From contig JANSXY010000005.1 of the NCBI GenBank assembly GCA_024742695.1, positions 1 to 64,000 on the forward strand: a stretch of 64,000 bases of DNA, written 5' to 3'. A program made the translations under genes and the position numbers. The notes beneath the pieces were generated by a model. It did not search any database. It was given only the letters and a program-made list of their open reading frames with translations, and had not been told where the DNA came from. This document shows, one piece after another, positions 25,939 to 34,647 of this stretch; the stretch's first letter is position 1, and each line of letters starts with the position of its first letter. This stretch comes from Paracoccaceae bacterium (lineage in GTDB: Bacteria > Pseudomonadota > Alphaproteobacteria > Rhodobacterales > Rhodobacteraceae).

Positions 25939-26280
25939 ATGATCGATTGGGATCGGGTCTCGGAACTTCGTTCCGAGATCGGTGACGACGGCTTCGACGA
26001 GGTCGTCGAACTCTTCCTCGACGAGGTCGAGGAGGTGGTGATGCGGCTGGGCTCGAAGCCCGATCCGGCCCGCTACGAAGAGGATCTGCACTTCCTCAAG
26101 GGCAGCGCCTGGAACCTCGGTTTCGCCGATTTCGGCGCGCTGTGCCAGGACGGCGAGCGCAAGGCCGGGGCCGGCAGGCAGGCCGAGATCGACATCCAGG
26201 CCGTGCTGGACTGCTACGGCAAGTCGAAGCAGCAGTTCATGTCCGAGGTCGAGGCGCGCAAGTCGGTCTCGGCGGCCTGA
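25939..26280 (+). CDS. Stand-alone histidine phosphotransfer (Hpt) protein
   Basis: A 113-residue helical Hpt-domain protein that would carry phosphate on His51 in the motif LHFLKGSAWNLGF. It has no other domain. The divergent gene encodes a receiver-PP2C protein, so the two are likely phosphorelay partners; this is inference from proximity. The 170-bp spacer contains the Hpt ribosome-binding site GGTGGAGAA and two TTAA half-sites but no full CtrA site. It is convergent with ilvA, 6 bp apart. Confidence 0.88.
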   Translation: MIDWDRVSELRSEIGDDGFDEVVELFLDEVEEVVMRLGSKPDPARYEEDLHFLKGSAWNLGFADFGALCQDGERKAGAGRQAEIDIQAVLDCYGKSKQQFMSEVEARKSVSAA

Positions 26281-26286
26281 CGGCGG

Positions 26287-27543
26287 TCAGATCAGGAACC
26301 CAGCGAGCGTTTCGTCGCGGGTGATGTCGCGGTAGGTGAAGCCGGCGGCATCGAGCTTGGCGGTCAGCGCGGCGAAGGCGTCGGGCCGCTTCGTCTCGAT
26401 CCCGATCAGGACCGAGCCGAAGTTACGCGCCGACTTCTTGAGATACTCGAACCGGGCGATATCGTCGTCCGGGCCGAGAAAGTTCAGGAACTCGCGCAGC
26501 GCGCCGGGCCGCTGCGGCATCCGCAGGATGAAGTATTTCTTCAGGCCGGAATGGCGCTGCGCACGTTCCTTGACCTCGGGCAGACGCTCGAAATCGAAAT
26601 TCCCGCCCGAGGTGACGCAGACCACCGTCTTGCCGCGGATCTCGTCGGCCAGAACCGGCAGCACGTCGACGGCCAGCGCGCCGGCGGGTTCCAGCACGAT
26701 GCCCTCGACGTTCAGCATCTCCAGCATCGTCACGCAGATCCGGTCTTCCGGCGCGGTCAGCACCCGCTCGGGCGGCACGTCGGCAAGGCGCGCGAAGGTG
26801 CGCGCGCCGATCCGCGCCACCGCCGCGCCATCGACGAAGCTGTTGACCGCGCTCAGCGTCACCGGTTCGCCGGCGCACAGCGCCGCGGTCAGGCTCGCCC
26901 CGCCTTCCGGCTCGACATAGCGAAACGCCGTCTGCGGCGCCTCGGCGGCGAAATAGCTCGTGATCCCGGCCGCCAGGCCGCCGCCGCCCACCGGCAGCAC
27001 CACGAGGTCGGGCGGCGCGGGCAGTTGCGCGAGGATTTCCACCGCCACGCTGGCCTGACCCTCGATCACGTCCTCGTCATCGAACGGGGCAAGGAAATGC
27101 GCGCCCTGCTCGGCGCAGAAATCCTGCGCCGATTTCAGCGTCCGGTCGAAATAGTCGCCCGTCAGCACGATCTCGATCGCGTCGCCGCCGAAGGTGCGGG
27201 TCTTGTCGATCTTCTGCTGCGGCGTCGTCACCGGCATGAAGATCGTGCCGCGCACGCCGAAATGCCGGCAGGCATAGGCGACGCCCTGCGCATGGTTGCC
27301 GGCGGAGGCGCAGACGAAATCGTGCCGCGTTCCGTCGGCCAGCACCTTGCGCATCGCGGTGAAGGCGCCGCGCAGCTTGTAGCTGCGCACGGGCGTCAGA
27401 TCCTCGCGTTTCAGCCAGATCTCGGCCCCGTAGCGGGCCGAAAGGTGATCGTTGCGCTGCAGGGGCGTCGCCGGGAACAGCGCGCGCAACGCCGCGTCGG
27501 CGGCGCGGGCACGGGCGGCGAAGCTGTCGATCGGCTGGTCCAT
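26287..27543 (-). CDS. ilvA: Threonine ammonia-lyase (threonine dehydratase)
   Basis: A PLP enzyme deaminating threonine to 2-oxobutyrate, the first step toward isoleucine. The 418-residue product has the PLP lysine in VRSYKLRGAF (about 52-61), the Ser/Gly-rich phosphate loop VLPVGGGGLAAG and a C-terminal ACT-like domain (about 330-415, with LRMPQRPGALREFLNFLG). It is the short form with one regulatory ACT region. The start MDQPIDSFAARARAAD gives the usual length. It is divergent from the KDKG-repeat gene with 153 bp between. Confidence 0.93.
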   Translation of the reverse strand: MDQPIDSFAARARAADAALRALFPATPLQRNDHLSARYGAEIWLKREDLTPVRSYKLRGAFTAMRKVLADGTRHDFVCASAGNHAQGVAYACRHFGVRGTIFMPVTTPQQKIDKTRTFGGDAIEIVLTGDYFDRTLKSAQDFCAEQGAHFLAPFDDEDVIEGQASVAVEILAQLPAPPDLVVLPVGGGGLAAGITSYFAAEAPQTAFRYVEPEGGASLTAALCAGEPVTLSAVNSFVDGAAVARIGARTFARLADVPPERVLTAPEDRICVTMLEMLNVEGIVLEPAGALAVDVLPVLADEIRGKTVVCVTSGGNFDFERLPEVKERAQRHSGLKKYFILRMPQRPGALREFLNFLGPDDDIARFEYLKKSARNFGSVLIGIETKRPDAFAALTAKLDAAGFTYRDITRDETLAGFLI

Positions 27544-27696
27544 CGCACCGGTTTGGACGGAACCGGCGCCGCTTGCAAGCCGGCCCTTGCCCCGATATCG
27601 CCATGGTATTGCCCATTCTCCGCTTCAGGCGGGAAAGACATTCGAAACGGCGGGCCGCCAGTGCCGCGCCGACATTCATTCGAGAAGGACCGCAAC

Positions 27697-28605
27697 ATGA
27701 AACCCGTCATTCGTTCCGTGAGTGCCGTTCTTGCCGTTTCCGCCCTGTTCCTCAGCCCTGTCGCGGGCAGCCTGCCGGTGTTCGGCGACGATGCCGCCTA
27801 TGCCAAGGACAAGGGCGGTGGCGGTGGCGGTGGCGGAAAGGACAAGGGTGACCGCGGCGGCGGAAAGGACAAGGGCGATCGGGGCGGCGGCAAGGACAAG
27901 GCCGACCGCGGCGGCGGACGGGACAAGGGCGGCGACGAGGCGCGCAACGCCGGCAACGGCAACGGCTGGGGCCGCAAGGACAAGGCCAAGCCCGCGGCGC
28001 AGGCCGTGGCATCCGGCGCCGACGTGAAGCCCCGCAACCATGGCGCGCTGGCCTCTGGCCTGAAGGGCGCCAATGCCGCCAACGCCAGCGAGCAGGCCTT
28101 CGCCAATGCCGCGCCGAACAGCCAGGTCGGCCGCGTCGCCACCTATCGCGCGGCGGTTCAGGCCGAGGCCGCCGGGGCCGCGCTGCCGGGGCTTGAGGAA
28201 GAGCGTGACGCGCTGCTCGCCATCGCCGTGGCCGACCGGACCGAGGAGGATGTCGCGCGCCTGGCCGAACTGGAAACCGAGATCGCCGGCTTGACGGAAC
28301 TGGCCGCCTACGAGGGCCCGACTTCCGAAGAGGCGCTGCTGGAGGCCACGAAGGGCCGCGAGCTCAGCTACGAGGAAAAGGCCTATCTGCATGACCTGCT
28401 GGGCCTCGAGCCGCCCGCCGACCCGGCGCTGGAGGGCGAAACCGCCGAGGCCCCGGCAGAGCCGGCCGCCGAACCCGAAGAGCCGGTCGATACCGCCGGG
28501 GATGACCTGCCGGCGGAGGAGGTCGAGAATGTTGCCGAGGACGGCGAGGTCGTGGACGAGGGCGAAGACCTCGCCGAGGTCGCCGGCGACGACACCGCCG
28601 GCTGA
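27697..28605 (+). CDS. Secreted protein with GGGKDKGDR repeats, unknown function
   Basis: I do not recognise this 302-residue protein. It starts with a Sec signal peptide (about residues 1-36). A low-complexity basic Gly/Lys/Asp region follows with four tandem 9-residue repeats of the form GGGKDKGDR (45-80), then an Ala/Asn-rich stretch, a helical middle (about 140-235) with LEEERDALLAI and LAELETEIAGLTELA, and a very acidic Pro/Glu C-terminus (about 245-302). The opposite charges of the two ends suggest a polyelectrolyte or matrix-like role, which is speculation. A GAGAAGGA ribosome-binding site precedes the ATG. Confidence 0.85.
   Translation: MKPVIRSVSAVLAVSALFLSPVAGSLPVFGDDAAYAKDKGGGGGGGGKDKGDRGGGKDKGDRGGGKDKADRGGGRDKGGDEARNAGNGNGWGRKDKAKPAAQAVASGADVKPRNHGALASGLKGANAANASEQAFANAAPNSQVGRVATYRAAVQAEAAGAALPGLEEERDALLAIAVADRTEEDVARLAELETEIAGLTELAAYEGPTSEEALLEATKGRELSYEEKAYLHDLLGLEPPADPALEGETAEAPAEPAAEPEEPVDTAGDDLPAEEVENVAEDGEVVDEGEDLAEVAGDDTAG
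27829..27936 (+). repeat. Four tandem 27-bp coding repeats (GGGKDKGDR units)
   Basis: Four in-frame 27-bp units encode GGGKDKGDR, GGGKDKGDR, GGGKDKADR and GGGRDKGGD. They sit directly behind a glycine run. Copy number may vary between strains by slippage. Confidence 0.85.
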
Positions 28606-28704
28606 CCGGGGCCGGCGCGGCCCGCCGTGGCCGCGCCGCTCCCTTGCCGGGCACCGCAAAACCGGCTACTCCGCCCCCCGTTCATCCGCCGATCAGGGGG
28701 CCCC

Positions 28705-29937
28705 ATGACCGTCACCGCGCCGAAGAAAGTCGTCCTTGCCTATTCCGGCGGGCTCGACACCTCGATCATCCTGAAATGGCTGCAAACCGAATACGGCTGC
28801 GAGGTCGTGACCTTCACCGCCGATCTCGGGCAGGGCGAGGAACTGGAACCGGCGCGGCAGAAGGCGCTGATGCTGGGCATCCGCGAGGACAACATCCACA
28901 TCGTCGACCTGCGCGAGGAATTCGTGCGCGACTTCGTGTTCCCGATGTTCCGCGCCAACGCGATCTACGAGGGGCTGTATCTGCTCGGCACCTCGATCGC
29001 CCGGCCGCTGATCTCGCAGGAACTGGTGCGGATCGCGCATGAAACCGGGGCCGACGCGGTGGCGCATGGCGCGACCGGAAAGGGCAACGACCAGGTGCGG
29101 TTCGAACTGTCGACCGCCGCGCTCGATCCGTCGATCCGGGTGATCGCGCCCTGGCGCGAATGGGATCTGACCAGCCGCACCCGGCTGCTGGAATTCGCCG
29201 AGACGCACCAGATCCCGATCGCCAAGGACAAGCGGGGCGAGGCGCCGTTTTCCGTCGATGCGAACCTTCTGCACACCTCGTCCGAGGGCAAGGTTCTGGA
29301 AGACCCGGCGCAGGAGGCGCCCGATTACGTCTGCCAGCGCGTCGTCGCGCCCGAGGACGCGCCCGACACGCCGGAGATGGTGGAAATCACCTTCGAGAAG
29401 GGCGACGCGGTGGCGGTGAACGGCGAGACGTTGTCCCCCGCCGCGCTGCTGACCCGGCTGAACGAGCTGGGCGGCAAGCATGGCGTCGGCGTGCTCGACC
29501 TTGTCGAGAACCGCTTCGTCGGGATGAAGTCGCGCGGCATCTACGAGACCCCCGGCGGCACGATCCTTCTGGAAGCGCATCGCGGGATCGAACAGATCAC
29601 GCTGGACAGCGGCGCGGGCCACCTGAAGGATTCGATCATGCCGCGCTACGCGGAACTGATCTACAACGGCTTCTGGTTCAGCCCCGAACGCGAGATGCTT
29701 CAGGCCCTGATCGACAAGAGCCAGGAACACGTTTCCGGCACCGTGCGCGTGAAGCTTTACAAGGGCTCGGCCCGCACCGTCGCGCGCTGGTCCGACCACA
29801 GCCTGTATTCCGAGGCGCATGTCACCTTCGAGGATGACGCCGGCGCCTACGACCAGAAGGATGCCGAGGGCTTCATCCGCCTGAACGCGCTGCGCCTGCG
29901 GCTGCTGGCGGCGCGGCGGATCCGGCTGGGCGGATGA
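28705..29937 (+). CDS. argG: Argininosuccinate synthase
   Basis: This ATP-dependent enzyme joins citrulline and aspartate in arginine synthesis. The 410-residue product has the pyrophosphatase loop [15 protein letters not shown] (about 13-27), the [13 protein letters not shown] segment (about 120-132) and conserved [13 protein letters not shown]. The ATG at 28705 ([10 protein letters not shown]) gives the family length; an upstream in-frame start at 28627 adds a non-homologous Pro-rich stretch. The following DUF3592 gene overlaps its stop by 4 bp. Confidence 0.97.
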   Translation: MTVTAPKKVVLAYSGGLDTSIILKWLQTEYGCEVVTFTADLGQGEELEPARQKALMLGIREDNIHIVDLREEFVRDFVFPMFRANAIYEGLYLLGTSIARPLISQELVRIAHETGADAVAHGATGKGNDQVRFELSTAALDPSIRVIAPWREWDLTSRTRLLEFAETHQIPIAKDKRGEAPFSVDANLLHTSSEGKVLEDPAQEAPDYVCQRVVAPEDAPDTPEMVEITFEKGDAVAVNGETLSPAALLTRLNELGGKHGVGVLDLVENRFVGMKSRGIYETPGGTILLEAHRGIEQITLDSGAGHLKDSIMPRYAELIYNGFWFSPEREMLQALIDKSQEHVSGTVRVKLYKGSARTVARWSDHSLYSEAHVTFEDDAGAYDQKDAEGFIRLNALRLRLLAARRIRLGG

Positions 29938-30407
29938 CCGGGCGCGGCCCGCTCCGGATCGACTGGGGCGTGGCCGCGGGTGCGTTGCTTTTCCTGCTTG
30001 TCGGCGGCGGGTTCGCGATCTTCGGCGGCTATCAGCTGGCGAATACCCGCGCCTTCCTGCAGGCGGCGGAACCGGTGCGGGCCACCGTCATCGCGCGGCA
30101 CGAAAGCTGCGACGACGACGGCTGCACGTGGCGGCCGACCTTCCGGTTCACCGATGCGCACGGGGAAATCCGCGAGGCGCAGACCCTCTACAGCGCGTCG
30201 AACTACGGCTGGTCGGAAGGCACGGAACGCACCGTTCTGCACAATCCCGCCTTCCCCCATGTGCGGGTGCCCGGCTTCGCGAATCTCTGGGTGTTCGGCG
30301 CCGGATTCTTCCTGCTGGGCGCGCTCTTGGTGGTTCTGGCGATCTACCCGCTCGCACCGCTCGCCGTCAGCCGTGCCCCTCGCCCGGACGGGTCGCCGCC
30401 GCCCTGA
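29934..30407 (+). CDS. DUF3592 membrane protein
   Basis: A 157-residue protein with two transmembrane helices (about 13-36 and 120-143) enclosing a small periplasmic or extracellular beta domain (about 45-110, with [14 protein letters not shown] and [12 protein letters not shown]). This matches the DUF3592 layout. The function is unknown. It overlaps argG by 4 bp at its start and overlaps the convergent sulfotransferase gene by 41 bp at its end. Confidence 0.82.
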   Translation: MTGRGPLRIDWGVAAGALLFLLVGGGFAIFGGYQLANTRAFLQAAEPVRATVIARHESCDDDGCTWRPTFRFTDAHGEIREAQTLYSASNYGWSEGTERTVLHNPAFPHVRVPGFANLWVFGAGFFLLGALLVVLAIYPLAPLAVSRAPRPDGSPPP

Positions 30408-31086
30408 GCCGCTCGTAGATCGGCAGGGCCGCTTCGGCCAGCCGGGCATAATCGCCCGACAGCTCCGGCAACGGCCCTTCCGCCCCGTCGAACCCGGTAG
30501 AGCGATGCACCGCGCCATACCAGTGCGCGGCCCAGACGCCATCCTCGGCGATGCCGCCGGCGGGCCAGCACAACATGCGGTCGGAAAACGGCAAACCGAT
30601 CTCGGCGCAGAGCCGCGCCAGCGTGCCGGCCGGGTCGCGGCGGATGTCGGCGCAGTCGACGACGGGGCCGGGAAGCCGCTCGAACAGGCTCTGTTGTTGC
30701 GGAAAACCGATATCCTCCAGCGTCGGGTTCTCGCGCTTGGCGGCGTAGCTGGCGATCACCCGGGCGGGGTGGCGGATCAGGTGGATGTTGACGCAGGCCT
30801 GCGCCCAGTCCAGCGGAAAGCCGGGCAGCATGTGATGGGCCATGTGCTTCATGTAAAGATGCGGCTTGCCGCCGGGGATCGGCCCCGTGCAGATCGCGGC
30901 CACCCTGGCGGGGTCGGCGGGCTGACTGGCCAGGATCTCGGCCCGCATCGGGTGGTCGAGGCCCGTGGCGGCGAGGTAGGCCGCGTAGAACGGCTCGTCC
31001 ATCACCGCGCAGTCTCCGCGCGCGGCGAAGGCATACATCATCGCGGTCGAGAGGTTCCGCGGGCCGGACCACATGGCGATTCTCAT
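30367..31086 (-). CDS. Sulfotransferase-family protein
   Basis: A 239-residue P-loop protein of the sulfotransferase superfamily. The N-terminal MWSGPRNLSTAMMYAF is the 5'-phosphosulfate-binding loop, and HLIRHPARVIASYAAKRENP is the 3'-phosphate-binding segment. The acceptor is unknown. I start at MRIAMWSGPR; the frame is open for 54 further codons through a GC-rich intergenic repeat. It lies downstream of a class IV aminotransferase gene on the same strand, an association that may be functional. Confidence 0.85.
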   Translation of the reverse strand: MRIAMWSGPRNLSTAMMYAFAARGDCAVMDEPFYAAYLAATGLDHPMRAEILASQPADPARVAAICTGPIPGGKPHLYMKHMAHHMLPGFPLDWAQACVNIHLIRHPARVIASYAAKRENPTLEDIGFPQQQSLFERLPGPVVDCADIRRDPAGTLARLCAEIGLPFSDRMLCWPAGGIAEDGVWAAHWYGAVHRSTGFDGAEGPLPELSGDYARLAEAALPIYERLRAAATRPGEGHG

Positions 31087-31153
31087 GGGCTTCCCCCGGG
31101 GCCTGCGCCGCAAATGGAAACGGAAGCGCGGCGACAGCGACACGGCGGTTGAA

Positions 31154-31226
31154 CACGGGCAGCGCCCGGCCCGGGGGGTGGGCGCAAAGCGCCCGCCCCT
31201 GGGGGGCGGGTAGGGCGCTGCCCGTG
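31154..31226. repeat. Large nested inverted repeat in the aminotransferase-sulfotransferase gap
   Basis: Perfect 14-bp arms CACGGGCAGCGCCC (31154-31167) and GGGCGCTGCCCGTG (31213-31226) enclose a second hairpin (GGGCGC-AAA-GCGCCC, 31180-31194) with extra G-C pairing on its flanks. It lies in the 208-bp gap between two co-directional minus-strand genes. It could be a REP-like element, a terminator or a processing site. Beyond it the gap shows no gene. Confidence 0.75.
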
Positions 31227-31294
31227 CTGGCGCACGGGCGGGTGACACCCACTCCGACCCGCAGGCACGGGATAAACCGTTTCCGTCCCGCCCA

Positions 31295-32194
31295 TCACGC
31301 CCCCACCAGCGCCTTGTAGAGCCCCCTGATCCGCTCCGTCACCGGCCCCAGGCCCCCGGTGCCGATCACCCGCCCGTCGATCATCCCCACCGGGGTCTGC
31401 GCACCGAAGGTGCCGGTCAGGAACGCCTCGTCGGCCGAATAGGTCTCGACCAGCGAGAAATTCCTTTCGAACACCGGAATGCCGTTCGCGCGGCACAGGT
31501 CGATCACCTTCTGGCGGGTGATCCCGTTCATGCAATAATCGCCCGTCGAGGTCCAAACCTCGCCCCGTCGCACGATGAAGAAGTTGCAGGCGTTGGTGGT
31601 GTTCACGAAGCCATGCACATCCAGCATCAGCGCCTCGTCCGCGCCGGCCTTCTCGGCCGCGATGCAGGCCAGGATGCAGTTCAGCTTGGAGTGGCTGTTG
31701 AGCTTGGGATCCTGGCTCATCGGCAGGCCGCGGATATGCGGCACCGTCGCCAGCCGGATCGGGCGCGGCAGGCTGGGGCGGGAATGTTCCATGATGATCA
31801 CCATCGTCGGCCCCTGCCGCGACAGCGCCGGATGCTGGAACGGCCGCGATTTCACCCCGCGCGTCACCATCAGCCGGGCATGGGCGTCGGTCTGCATCCC
31901 GTTCGCCGCCCGCGTCTCCTCCAGCGCGGCGATCACGCCGGCGCGGTCCATCCCGATATCGAGATCGATCGCCTTCGCCGCCTCGAACAGCCGGTCGACG
32001 TGTTCGTCAAGGAACGACCAGCGCCCGTTGTAGAGCCTGAGCCCCTCCCACACCCCGTCGCCCAGCATGAAGCCCGAATCGAAGACCGACACGGCGGCCT
32101 CCGCCCGTGGCTTCAGCGCGCCGTTCACCCAGATCAGGATCGACGCGTTGCGCGCGTCCTCCTCCGCCTGGTGGGTGGTCACATGGTCTGTCAT
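31295..32194 (-). CDS. Class IV PLP aminotransferase (branched-chain or D-amino-acid type)
   Basis: A 299-residue fold-type IV aminotransferase. The PLP lysine is predicted in NSHSKLNCILA (about 160), and GFVNTTNACNFFIVRRGEVWT and NGITRQKVIDLCR are typical of the BCAT/DAAT family. The substrate cannot be fixed: the sequence is between branched-chain and D-amino-acid enzymes. The start MTDHVTTHQA is used; a longer reading frame has no homology-like sequence. It is downstream of maeB by 32 bp and upstream of the sulfotransferase gene. Confidence 0.88.
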   Translation of the reverse strand: MTDHVTTHQAEEDARNASILIWVNGALKPRAEAAVSVFDSGFMLGDGVWEGLRLYNGRWSFLDEHVDRLFEAAKAIDLDIGMDRAGVIAALEETRAANGMQTDAHARLMVTRGVKSRPFQHPALSRQGPTMVIIMEHSRPSLPRPIRLATVPHIRGLPMSQDPKLNSHSKLNCILACIAAEKAGADEALMLDVHGFVNTTNACNFFIVRRGEVWTSTGDYCMNGITRQKVIDLCRANGIPVFERNFSLVETYSADEAFLTGTFGAQTPVGMIDGRVIGTGGLGPVTERIRGLYKALVGA

Positions 32195-32226
32195 TCGCGT
32201 CCCCCTCGCGGCGCCCGGCGCCGGCG

Positions 32227-34494
32227 CTACCCCGTGCGGCCCAGCCCGCAGGCGGCGATCACCGCCATGTTCAGGATGTCGTTCACCGTCGAGCCGGTGG
32301 AACAGATCTGGATCGACCGGTCCACGCCGGTGAGGATCGGGCCGATCACCGTGGCACCCGCCATCTCCTGCATCAGCTTGACCGAGATCGAGGCCGAATG
32401 CCGCGCCGGCACGACCAGCACGTTGGCCGGCCCCGACAGCCGGCAGAACGGGTAATGCGCCATCTGCTCGGGGTTCAGCGCCACGTCGACCGTCATCTCG
32501 CCATCGTATTCGAAGGATACGCCGCGCAGGTCCAGCACCCGCGGCGCGCCGTGCATCTTCGTCGCGCGTTCCGAAACCGGGTAGCCGAAGGTGGAAAACG
32601 ACAAGAACGCCACCCGCGGCTCCAGCCCCAGCCCGCGGGCGACCTGCGCGCCGCGTTCGGCGATGTCGGCCAGGTCTTCCTCGTCGGGCCATTCGTGCAC
32701 CAGCGTGTCGCCGATCAGCACGATCCGGCCCTTGTGGATCACCGCCGTGATCCCCACCGCGCCATCCTCGGCCCGCGCGTCGAAGACATGGTTGATCAGC
32801 CCCAGCACATGCGCCGATTTCCGCGTCGCCCCGGTCACCAGCGCGTCGCCATGGCCATGCGCCAGCATCAGCGCCGAGAACACGTGCCGGTCACGGGCGG
32901 CAAGGCGATGGATGTCGTGCCGGTCGAACCCCTGCCGTTGCAGCCTTTGGTAGAGAAACTCCTTGTAGGTCTCCAGGTGCCGGGTGTTGGCGGCGTTCAC
33001 CACCTCCAGTTCGCGCACCGCGTCGGCCAGCCCCTCGGCCGTCAGCTTGTCGCGCACGTCGGCCTCGCGGCCCACGACCAGCGCCTTGCCCAGCCCCGCG
33101 CGCTGGTAGGCGACGGCGGCCTTCAGAACCCGCGGATCGTCGCCCTCGGCGAAGATCATCCGCGCCTGCGCGGCCCGGGCGCGGGCATGGATGCCCTGAA
33201 GGATCGTCGCGGTCGGATCCATCCGCGCCTTGAGGCTAAGCTCGTATCCCGCCATGTCCACGATCGGCCGCCGCGCCACGCCGGTGGCCATCCCCGCCCT
33301 CGCCACCGCCGGCGGCACGACATGGATAAGCCGCGGATCGAACGGCGTGGGAATGATGTAGTCGCGCCCGAAGGCCAGCTTGCGGCCATAGGCCATCGCC
33401 ACCTCGTCGGGCACGTCCTCGCGCGCCAGCGCCGCCAGCGCATGCGCGCAGGCGATCTTCATCTCGTCGTTGATCGCGCGGGCATGGATGTCCAGCGCGC
33501 CCCGGAAGAGATACGGAAAACCCAGCACGTTGTTGACCTGGTTGGGATAGTCCGACCGCCCGGTCGCCACGATCGCGTCGGCCCGGACGGCATGCGCCTC
33601 TTCCGGCGTGATCTCGGGGTCCGGGTTCGCCATCGCGAAGATCACCGGGTTGTCCGCCATGCTGGCCACCATCTCGGGCGTCACCGCACCCTTTGCCGAG
33701 ACGCCCAGGAACACGTCGGCCCCGGCCATCGCCTGTTCCAGTGTGCGCAGGTCGGTCTTCGCGGCATGGGCGGATTTCCACTGGTTCATGCCCTCGGTGC
33801 GGCCCTGCCAGATCACGCCCTTCGTGTCGCACATCAGGCAGTTGTCGGGCCGCGCCCCCATCGCCTTCAGAAGCTCGAGGCAGGCGATCCCCGCGGCACC
33901 CGCGCCGTTCAGCACGATCCGGACATCCTCGATCTTCTTGCCGCTCAGCTCCAGCGCGTTGATCAGCCCCGCCGCGCAGATCACCGCGGTGCCGTGCTGG
34001 TCGTCATGGAACACCGGGATGTCCATGATCTCCTTCAGCCGGCTCTCGATGATGAAACATTCTGGCGCCTTGATATCCTCGAGGTTGATGCCGCCGAAGG
34101 TCGGGCCCATCAGCCGCACCGCCTGGATGATCTCGTCGGCGTCCTCGGTATCCAGTTCGATGTCGATCGCGTTGACGTCGGCGAAGCGCTTGAACAGCAC
34201 CGCCTTGCCCTCCATCACCGGCTTCGAGGCCAGCGCGCCGAGATTGCCAAGACCAAGGATCGCCGATCCGTTCGACACCACGGCGACCATGTTGCCCTTC
34301 ACCGTGTAGTCATAGGCGGTTTCCGGCCGTTCCGCGATCGCCTCCACCGGCACGGCGACGCCGGGGGAATAGGCCAGGCTCAGGTCGCGCTGCGTGGTCA
34401 TCGGCTTGGTGGCCACGACCTCGTATTTCCCCGGCTGCGGCTGCAGGTGGTAGCCCAGCGCCTCTTCGGGCGTGATTCGCGATTTCGATGTCAT
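32227..34494 (-). CDS. maeB: NADP-type malic enzyme with phosphotransacetylase-like C-terminus
   Basis: MaeB decarboxylates malate to pyruvate, supplying NADPH. The 755-residue length is the large form: a malic enzyme domain (about 1-425; YDYTVKGNMVAVVSNGSAILGLGN, FHDDQHGTAVICAAGL and LNGAGAAGIACLELL) joined to a phosphotransacetylase-like domain (about 430-755), usually regulatory and binding acetyl-CoA. The ATG at 34494 ([14 protein letters not shown]) is the family start; an upstream extension is Arg-rich and non-homologous. It is divergent from mutS with 153 bp between. Confidence 0.95.
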   Translation of the reverse strand: MTSKSRITPEEALGYHLQPQPGKYEVVATKPMTTQRDLSLAYSPGVAVPVEAIAERPETAYDYTVKGNMVAVVSNGSAILGLGNLGALASKPVMEGKAVLFKRFADVNAIDIELDTEDADEIIQAVRLMGPTFGGINLEDIKAPECFIIESRLKEIMDIPVFHDDQHGTAVICAAGLINALELSGKKIEDVRIVLNGAGAAGIACLELLKAMGARPDNCLMCDTKGVIWQGRTEGMNQWKSAHAAKTDLRTLEQAMAGADVFLGVSAKGAVTPEMVASMADNPVIFAMANPDPEITPEEAHAVRADAIVATGRSDYPNQVNNVLGFPYLFRGALDIHARAINDEMKIACAHALAALAREDVPDEVAMAYGRKLAFGRDYIIPTPFDPRLIHVVPPAVARAGMATGVARRPIVDMAGYELSLKARMDPTATILQGIHARARAAQARMIFAEGDDPRVLKAAVAYQRAGLGKALVVGREADVRDKLTAEGLADAVRELEVVNAANTRHLETYKEFLYQRLQRQGFDRHDIHRLAARDRHVFSALMLAHGHGDALVTGATRKSAHVLGLINHVFDARAEDGAVGITAVIHKGRIVLIGDTLVHEWPDEEDLADIAERGAQVARGLGLEPRVAFLSFSTFGYPVSERATKMHGAPRVLDLRGVSFEYDGEMTVDVALNPEQMAHYPFCRLSGPANVLVVPARHSASISVKLMQEMAGATVIGPILTGVDRSIQICSTGSTVNDILNMAVIAACGLGRTG

Positions 34495-34647
34495 GGCCAC
34501 GGCCCTCCCCCGGCCGGTCGTGCCGGGATAACCCCGTCGGGCCGCCGGGCGCAATTCCCCGGCCCGGATTTGTCCGCGCCGGCGGAGAGGATTCCATTTC
34601 CCGCGCCGCCGCAATAGTCTCTGTCAACCGGCCGGAAGGAGTAAAGC

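Noticed and set aside
27829-27936. CRISPR-like repeat array
   Set aside because: The 27-bp repeats are directly joined with no spacers and are in frame within a coding sequence.
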